DNA of 11,085 nucleotides from Ichthyophonus hoferi (lineage: Eukaryota > Opisthokonta > Ichthyosporea > Ichthyophonida > Ichthyophonidae): assembly GCA_002751075.1 (NCBI GenBank), contig NAOQ01000235.1, positions 6,327 through 17,411 of the forward strand, in the 5' to 3' direction. A program made the translations under genes and the position numbers. Shown here piece by piece: positions 7,765 to 11,085 of the stretch. Position 1 is the first letter of the stretch, and each line of letters begins with the position of its first letter. The notes below the pieces were generated by a model. The model saw only the letters and a program-made list of their open reading frames with translations, was not told the origin of the DNA and did no database searches.

Positions 7765-10700
7765 CAGAAAAACATACATACATCCATACATACATACATA
7801 CACATATAATGGTATAACAGGATAGTAAGTTGATCGTATAATAGTATAATAATATAATATCATTGTCATTAGTAGAATAATATAGTAGCATAACAGTATA
7901 ATAGTATAATAGTATGATAATATAATAGTATAATAGTATAATAATATAATAATATAATAATATAATAGTATAATAGTATAATAGTATAATAGTATAATAA
8001 TATAATATAATAGTATAATATTATAATAATATAATAGTATAATAATACAATAATATAATAGTATAATAGTATAATAGTATAATAATATAATAATGTAATA
8101 ATACAATAGTATAACAGTATAATAGTATAATAGTATAATAAGATGATAGTAAAACAGTATAATAGTATAGGAGTATAATAATATAATAGTATAATAGGAT
8201 AATAATATAGTAACATAATAATGTACCTATATATAGTTATTTATAGCTGTTGTGACAACATTCCTTTTCATAAAATTAACCAATTACTAACCCTCACTAT
8301 ATCTAACTTTTTCCCAGACTAATCTAACTAAAGACCTAAATAAAGAGGTGATCTATCTGAACACCCAATCAATGAGGTTAAAGGAAATAGCCTTTGGTGA
8401 TTGGGTAATAGTAGAGAAGGTGAGGGAAGGGGGAGCCAATAACATTACAAGGATCGTGGCTAGTTGCATGCCATTGGATGGTTTGAAACCCAATGGTATG
8501 TTAGGGTGTATGGTAGTGTAGTAATGTATTACTATAATAGTATGTATATTTATATGTATGTATGTATAGTATAGCAATATAATATTATAACAATATAATA
8601 CTATATATAGTAGTATAATAGATTTTCTGTATTTTTATAAAGTTTATTAATAGTTTGGCCGGTGATAGTTTCACTATCCAATTATCACTAAATACTACTC
8701 ATTAATATCAATTAATACTAGTTATTGTTAAGTAATATTTATTAGCATTAATTAATATCTGCCAATTATATCAGAATGTATGTTATCTGCTCATCAGCGT
8801 TTAAATTGTGACGTATCATATGGCTCCAAAGTGACAATTACACCGTGCCACGAACCAATAGCAGAAGCTATAAGCGTAAGTATGATAGGGTAGGATGAGA
8901 TTGGATTGGATAAGATAAGGTGGTATGTTAGTATAATTATATAGTAATATAGCACTATACTATAATACTACTACACTACTATATTACTATACTACTATAT
9001 TACTATACTACTATACTACTATACCACTACACTACTATACTACTATATTACTGTACTACTATACTACTATACTTCTACACTGCTATACTACTATATTACT
9101 ATACTACTATATTACTATACCACTACACTACTATACTATTATATTACTATACCACTACACTACTATACTACTATATTACTACACTACTATATTACTACAC
9201 TACTATATTACTATACTACTATACTACTATACCATTACACTACTATACTACTATGTTACTATAATACTATAATACTATACTACTATACTACTATACCACT
9301 ACACTACTATACTACTATATTACTACACTACTATACTACTATATTACTACACTACTATACTACTATATCACTACACTACTATACTACTATATTACTATAC
9401 CACTACACTACTATACTACTCTATTACTATATTACTATACTACTATACTGCTCTACTCATATAGTACTCTACCCCATACCAGATCACTGTTATTCCATCC
9501 TACCCTATTACCTATAGCCAAGACTCTACGTTTCTCTCCTATGTCCGTCAATGTATAGGTTAGTATACTCCATTAAAATTTAATTTTTAATGCAGGTATT
9601 CTACTGGTTCTTTTAAATCTCATTTTTATTTTATCGTTTACAAATGCTAATTTTATTTGGTACTTTTATTATTGTAGATTTCTTCTTGGCTCTTATTGTT
9701 TTATTTTATTTTTAATCTACTACTATTTTTTAATGTGGTATTCCTACTGATTCTTTTTTATTAATATAGTACCGGATAGCCTACCACAATAATATTTCAT
9801 TGCTTATAGATGATTTAAAATTAATTAATTATACACATTAAAGGTTTAAAACAAATTAAAATGCAGTTTTTGTTAGTCATTCATGTCCATTACTGGGGCA
9901 ACAAAAACGTTTAGCCAACATCCTTTTGTTTTTTAAAAAATAAATGAAAATAAAAATAATGTTTAAAAATACTTTTAAAATATTCAATGGATTGATGCAA
10001 AACAGTTTTTTTACTAGTTTAATCATGTGTATTATGTATTATATTATATTTGTTTTTTAGTGCTTTAGTGTATGTATTTTAGTGGCTCTTATATTAGCAT
10101 AGTGTTTCTAGTGGTTCTGTTATTGTGTTTAAGTGTATGGCTGTATCTATGCTAGGATGAAATAATATTATATAAGCTAATCTAATCTAATATAATATAA
10201 TATAATACAATACATACACCTACTTATTAACTAATCATCTCTAAACCAATCCTAATTCTTCTCACACTATAGCAAATCGACTTCTAATTGAGGGAATGTC
10301 ATTTGAGATTTCCTATTTAGGATTAAGGCGACGATATGAAATTTCTAAATTGGTTGGAGGGCGCAATTATTCTATGGGGTCTGTAGAGGAGATTACTAGT
10401 AGGTAAGCTATATAAGGTTATATAGTTATAGGTATACTCTATATAGTTATATAGATACTATATATGGTTATATATGTATTTTTATTTAAAAAATAATGTG
10501 TAATATAAGCGTGTACCAATGCAATATCTTTTGCATTTTATAGCTCTATCTATTACGTCATGTCGTATATATTAATAACACAATCAATCAACCAATTAAT
10601 CAATTAATTACTTAATTAACTACCATCCAATCAGATTACAACAAGTTAATCTAGGTACCACTTTATATCGTCTGACGCAACACTCGGTAGTTTTAATAAA

Positions 10701-11078
10701 GGTTTGTTATTGGCCCTCTACACCTATTATAATCTATAAATATATATACTCTACTTTTCTACCTTATGTATATATTAACTTTTTTTTTTTCTAACCATTA
10801 AAAATATCAAGAAGGCATTGGTGGTTAAGTATATAGTATGCATATATTAGATTTTAATTTAGTTTTAACCACTTTTTATTGTTGTAATATCTTCTTCTCC
10901 CTACAGACCATTGGTCCGAAGTTAGTTGATAAGTCAGTCGATACACCCACAAGCAACCAATCAAAAGCAGTGAAATTAGTAGGCTATTCTGATATAGGAG
11001 GCCTGAGGGGTCAACTAGAAGGGATAAGGGAGATGATTGAACTACCACTAAGAAACCCTCATGTGTTTAGGGTGTATG
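7476..11078 (+). CDS. AFG2/SPATA5-like AAA ATPase, 5' part (spliced, runs off the window)
   Basis: This gene encodes the N-terminal part of a type II AAA ATPase. AFG2/SPATA5 proteins are hexameric, two-ring ATPases related to CDC48/p97; yeast Afg2 strips shuttling factors from pre-60S ribosomes in the cytoplasm. Six exons give about 236 residues. Residues 19-77 (FGDWVIVEK, RIVASCMPLDG) and 78-113 (GSKVTITPC) match the double-psi part of the N-domain. Residues 114-155 carry LLIEGMSFEISYLG, the second N-subdomain. Residues 156-178 hold TTLYRLTQHSVVL, a strand typical of AFG2 rather than CDC48. Residues 204-236 (GYSDIGGLRGQ, IREMIELPLRNP) are the start of D1, just before the expected Walker A. 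Phases agree across all junctions if exon 3 ends at 8879. If it ends at 8875 (better GTAAGT donor), a small extra exon is needed. CDC48 is the main alternative. Confidence 0.8.
7530..7554. repeat. (TA)n run beginning at the intron 1 splice donor
   Basis: The intron's GT is joined directly to twelve TA units, so the 5' splice site is the edge of a microsatellite whose length is likely to vary. Confidence 0.85.
7555..7806. repeat. TACA/TATA microsatellite with a ~40-bp higher-order unit
   Basis: The tract is made of TACA and TATA words. A longer unit containing CATGTATACATACATGCT and a following CTTACATA recurs, with its GCT ending at 7580, 7620, 7662 and 7702, that is every 40-42 bases. The right part (7722-7806) is simpler TACA. 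It is nearly all alternating purine-pyrimidine except at the GCTT breaks. It lies in intron 1; the Tyr/Ile/His/Thr frames across it are repeat artefacts. Confidence 0.85.
7837..8220 (+). repeat. 8-bp satellite array TAATARTA in intron 1
   Basis: From 7837, and most regularly from about 7875, an 8-base unit TAATAGTA or TAATAATA repeats to about 8220, with a break near 7861-7874. The two forms differ at one position (G or A) and alternate in short runs. The + strand has G but almost no C. The reverse complement is TACTATTA/TATTATTA, almost the unit of the array at 8953-9465. Confidence 0.9.
8318..8495 (+). CDS. AAA gene exon 2 (N-domain, first part)
   Basis: The acceptor AG at 8316-8317 follows CTAAC motifs and CTTTTTCCC, a textbook 3' splice site. 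The exon opens in phase 0 (TNLTKDLNKEVIYLNTQSM), contains KEIAFGDWVIVEK, a pattern seen in the N-domain of AFG2 and CDC48 proteins, and ends RIVASCMPLDGLKPN plus one base before GTATGT at 8496. Confidence 0.8.
8496..8774 (+). other. Intron 2 of the AAA gene
   Basis: This is a 279-base AT-rich intron running from GTATGT to ATCAG. It carries a 16-base palindrome TAGTAAT-GT-ATTACTA at 8519-8534 and a few words related to the 8-bp satellites in both orientations. Confidence 0.65.
8775..8879 (+). CDS. AAA gene exon 3 (N-domain, second part)
   Basis: Starting after the AG at 8773-8774 in phase 1, the exon reads ECMLSAHQRLNCDVSYGSK and then VTITPCHEPIAEAIS. The GSKVTITPC block matches the end of the double-psi subdomain. 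Two donors compete: GTAAGT at 8876 (the better consensus, leaving phase 0) and GTATGA at 8880 (phase 1, which joins exon 4 in frame). I chose the second because it needs no unseen exon. With the first, an exon of 3n+1 bases is missing; the bases after the AG at 9516-9517 (PRLYVSLL) are one candidate. Confidence 0.7.
8867..8927 (+). repeat. Left arm of inverted repeat enclosing the intron 3 satellite
   Basis: ATAGGGTAGGATG at 8885-8897 is repeated perfectly inverted at 9496-9508. Further in, TGGTATG at 8921-8927 pairs with 9475-9481. Further out, GCTATA at 8867-8872 pairs with TATAGC at 9513-9518. The outer part lies in the last codons of exon 3 and across its splice donors. Confidence 0.7.
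8953..9465 (-). repeat. 8-bp satellite array TACTATAY in intron 3
   Basis: About 500 bases are built from 8-base units TACTATAC, TACTATAT, TACTACAC and CACTACAC, with a few degenerate units. The + strand has C but almost no G, the opposite skew to the intron 1 array. Written in one register, the units are TATACTAC/TATATTAC, while the reverse complement of the intron 1 array is TATACTAT/TATATTAT. The two therefore differ at the last base and share the same variable position. Confidence 0.9.
9475..9518 (-). repeat. Right arm of inverted repeat enclosing the intron 3 satellite
   Basis: Read on the minus strand, this gives GCTATA, GTAATAGGGTAGGATG and, further on, TGGTATG, matching the left arm at 8867-8927. 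The minus-strand block at 9503-9519 is also nearly identical (16 of 17 bases) to 1834-1850. Confidence 0.7.
9519..10272 (+). other. Rest of intron 3, AT-rich, with an imperfect duplication
   Basis: No firm exon is seen. TTTTTAATG, GGTATTC and a TACTGGTTCTTTT block at 9585-9614 recur with small changes at 9727-9757 (about 142 bases later). Shorter relatives (TAGTGGCTCTTATATT, CTAGTGGTTCTGTTATT) lie near 10079 and 10109. TATAA/TCTAA repeats occur at about 10175-10215. The pyrimidine-rich end (CTAATTCTTCTCACACTATAG) is a good acceptor. Confidence 0.5.
10273..10402 (+). CDS. AAA gene exon 4 (second N-subdomain)
   Basis: After the AG at 10271-10272 the exon supplies two bases of a codon, then NRLLIEGMSFEISYLGLRRR and YEISKLVGGRNYSMG, ending in phase 2 before GTAAGC. 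The LLIEGMSFEISYLG segment matches the barrel-like second half of the N-domain in AFG2 proteins. A downstream AG at 10291-10292 is a possible alternative start that would fit phase 0. Confidence 0.75.
10403..10634 (+). other. Intron 4 of the AAA gene
   Basis: This 232-base intron opens with GTAAGC and repeated TATATAGTTATATAG-like words. It ends with an AATCA/AATTA-rich stretch, a TTAAC branch-like motif and CCAATCAG. Confidence 0.65.
10635..10701 (+). CDS. AAA gene exon 5 (linker to D1)
   Basis: In phase 2 this exon encodes RLQQVNLGTTLYRLTQHSVV, then LIK, and stops at AAG before GTTTGT in phase 0. A Tyr-x-(L/I)-T/S strand at this place is what favours AFG2/SPATA5 over CDC48, which lacks it. 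Confidence 0.75.
10702..10906 (+). other. Intron 5 of the AAA gene
   Basis: This is a 205-base intron from GTTTGT to CTTCTTCTCCCTACAG, with CTAACC near 10792 and TTTTAACC near 10863 as branch-like motifs. Confidence 0.7.
10907..11078 (+). CDS. AAA gene exon 6 (start of the D1 ATPase domain)
   Basis: Phase 0 gives a polar linker (TIGPKLVDKSVDTPTSNQSK) and then the AAA signature leading into D1: GYSDIGGLRGQ, IREMIELPLRNP, HVFRVYG. The exon should end at base 11078, in the Gly codon before GTAGGT. The next residues in this family are Pro-Pro-Arg-Gly and the Walker A loop, beyond the window. Confidence 0.85.
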
Positions 11079-11085
11079 GTAGGTG

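Noticed and set aside
7468-8216. Many open frames on both strands (Tyr-Ile-His-Thr and Leu-Tyr-Tyr repeats)
   Set aside because: They exist only because the microsatellite and 8-bp satellite lack stop codons in several frames. No protein-like composition.
8353-8577. Minus-strand frame of 74 codons
   Set aside because: Antisense shadow of AAA gene exon 2, which has clear splice sites and family motifs on the + strand.
7555-9465. CRISPR-like or other regular array
   Set aside because: Units are 8 or about 40 bases and contiguous, with no unique spacers; the host is a eukaryote.
9518-9558. Small exon (PRLYVSLLCPSMY) between exons 3 and 4 of the AAA gene
   Set aside because: It has an acceptor and a GTTAGT donor, but its full length leaves phase 2, which does not fit exon 4. 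It is kept only as an alternative if the GTAAGT donor at 8876 is used with a weaker internal donor near 9543.
10854-11048. Minus-strand frame of 64 codons
   Set aside because: Antisense shadow of exon 6, whose plus frame carries the D1 signature.

Overview
This window is nuclear DNA from a eukaryote. It is AT-rich with islands of higher GC. It has spliced genes with GT-AG introns, pyrimidine tracts and CTAAC/CTAAT branch-like motifs before acceptors, long microsatellites, and a decayed Ty1/copia-type retrotransposon. The sequence does not let me name the lineage; nothing points to a bacterium, archaeon or compact viral genome.

Layout. At 69-390 (+) lies what looks like the last exon of an unrecognised protein gene. 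Five bases after its stop codon, on the opposite strand, another unrecognised gene ends (terminal exon 396-578, -). From 600 to 2300 the DNA is AT-rich, with one more possible minus-strand exon (1245-1486). A degraded copia relic on the + strand occupies about 2310-4220. From 4220 to 7230 there is AT-rich DNA with two small coding-like islands (4709-4920 and 5453-5764) and at least four, perhaps six, diverged copies of a short repeat family (4853-6520).

The right third (7476-11078, running off the window) is the best-supported gene: the 5' part of an AAA ATPase of the AFG2/SPATA5 (CDC48-related) family. I recognise six exons: 7476-7529, 8318-8495, 8775-8879 (or 8875), 10273-10402, 10635-10701 and 10907-11078. 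They encode the substrate/cofactor-binding N-domain and the first residues of the D1 ATPase domain. The Walker A motif should lie just beyond the window. Reading phase is kept across every junction with the boundaries chosen here.

The most unusual part is the introns of this gene. Intron 1 holds a (TA)n run that starts exactly at the splice donor, then a TACA/TATA microsatellite with a roughly 40-bp higher-order unit, then a long array of an 8-bp unit (TAATARTA). Intron 3 holds a second 8-bp array (TACTATAY and relatives) that is nearly the reverse complement of the first. It is enclosed by imperfect terminal inverted repeats that reach into the end of exon 3. The two arrays therefore flank exons 2 and 3 as inverted, pairing-competent intronic repeats, an arrangement known in other genes to favour exon circularisation or skipping.

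I saw no tRNA, rRNA, CRISPR array or complete mobile element. The functions of the two convergent genes at the left edge remain unknown to me.
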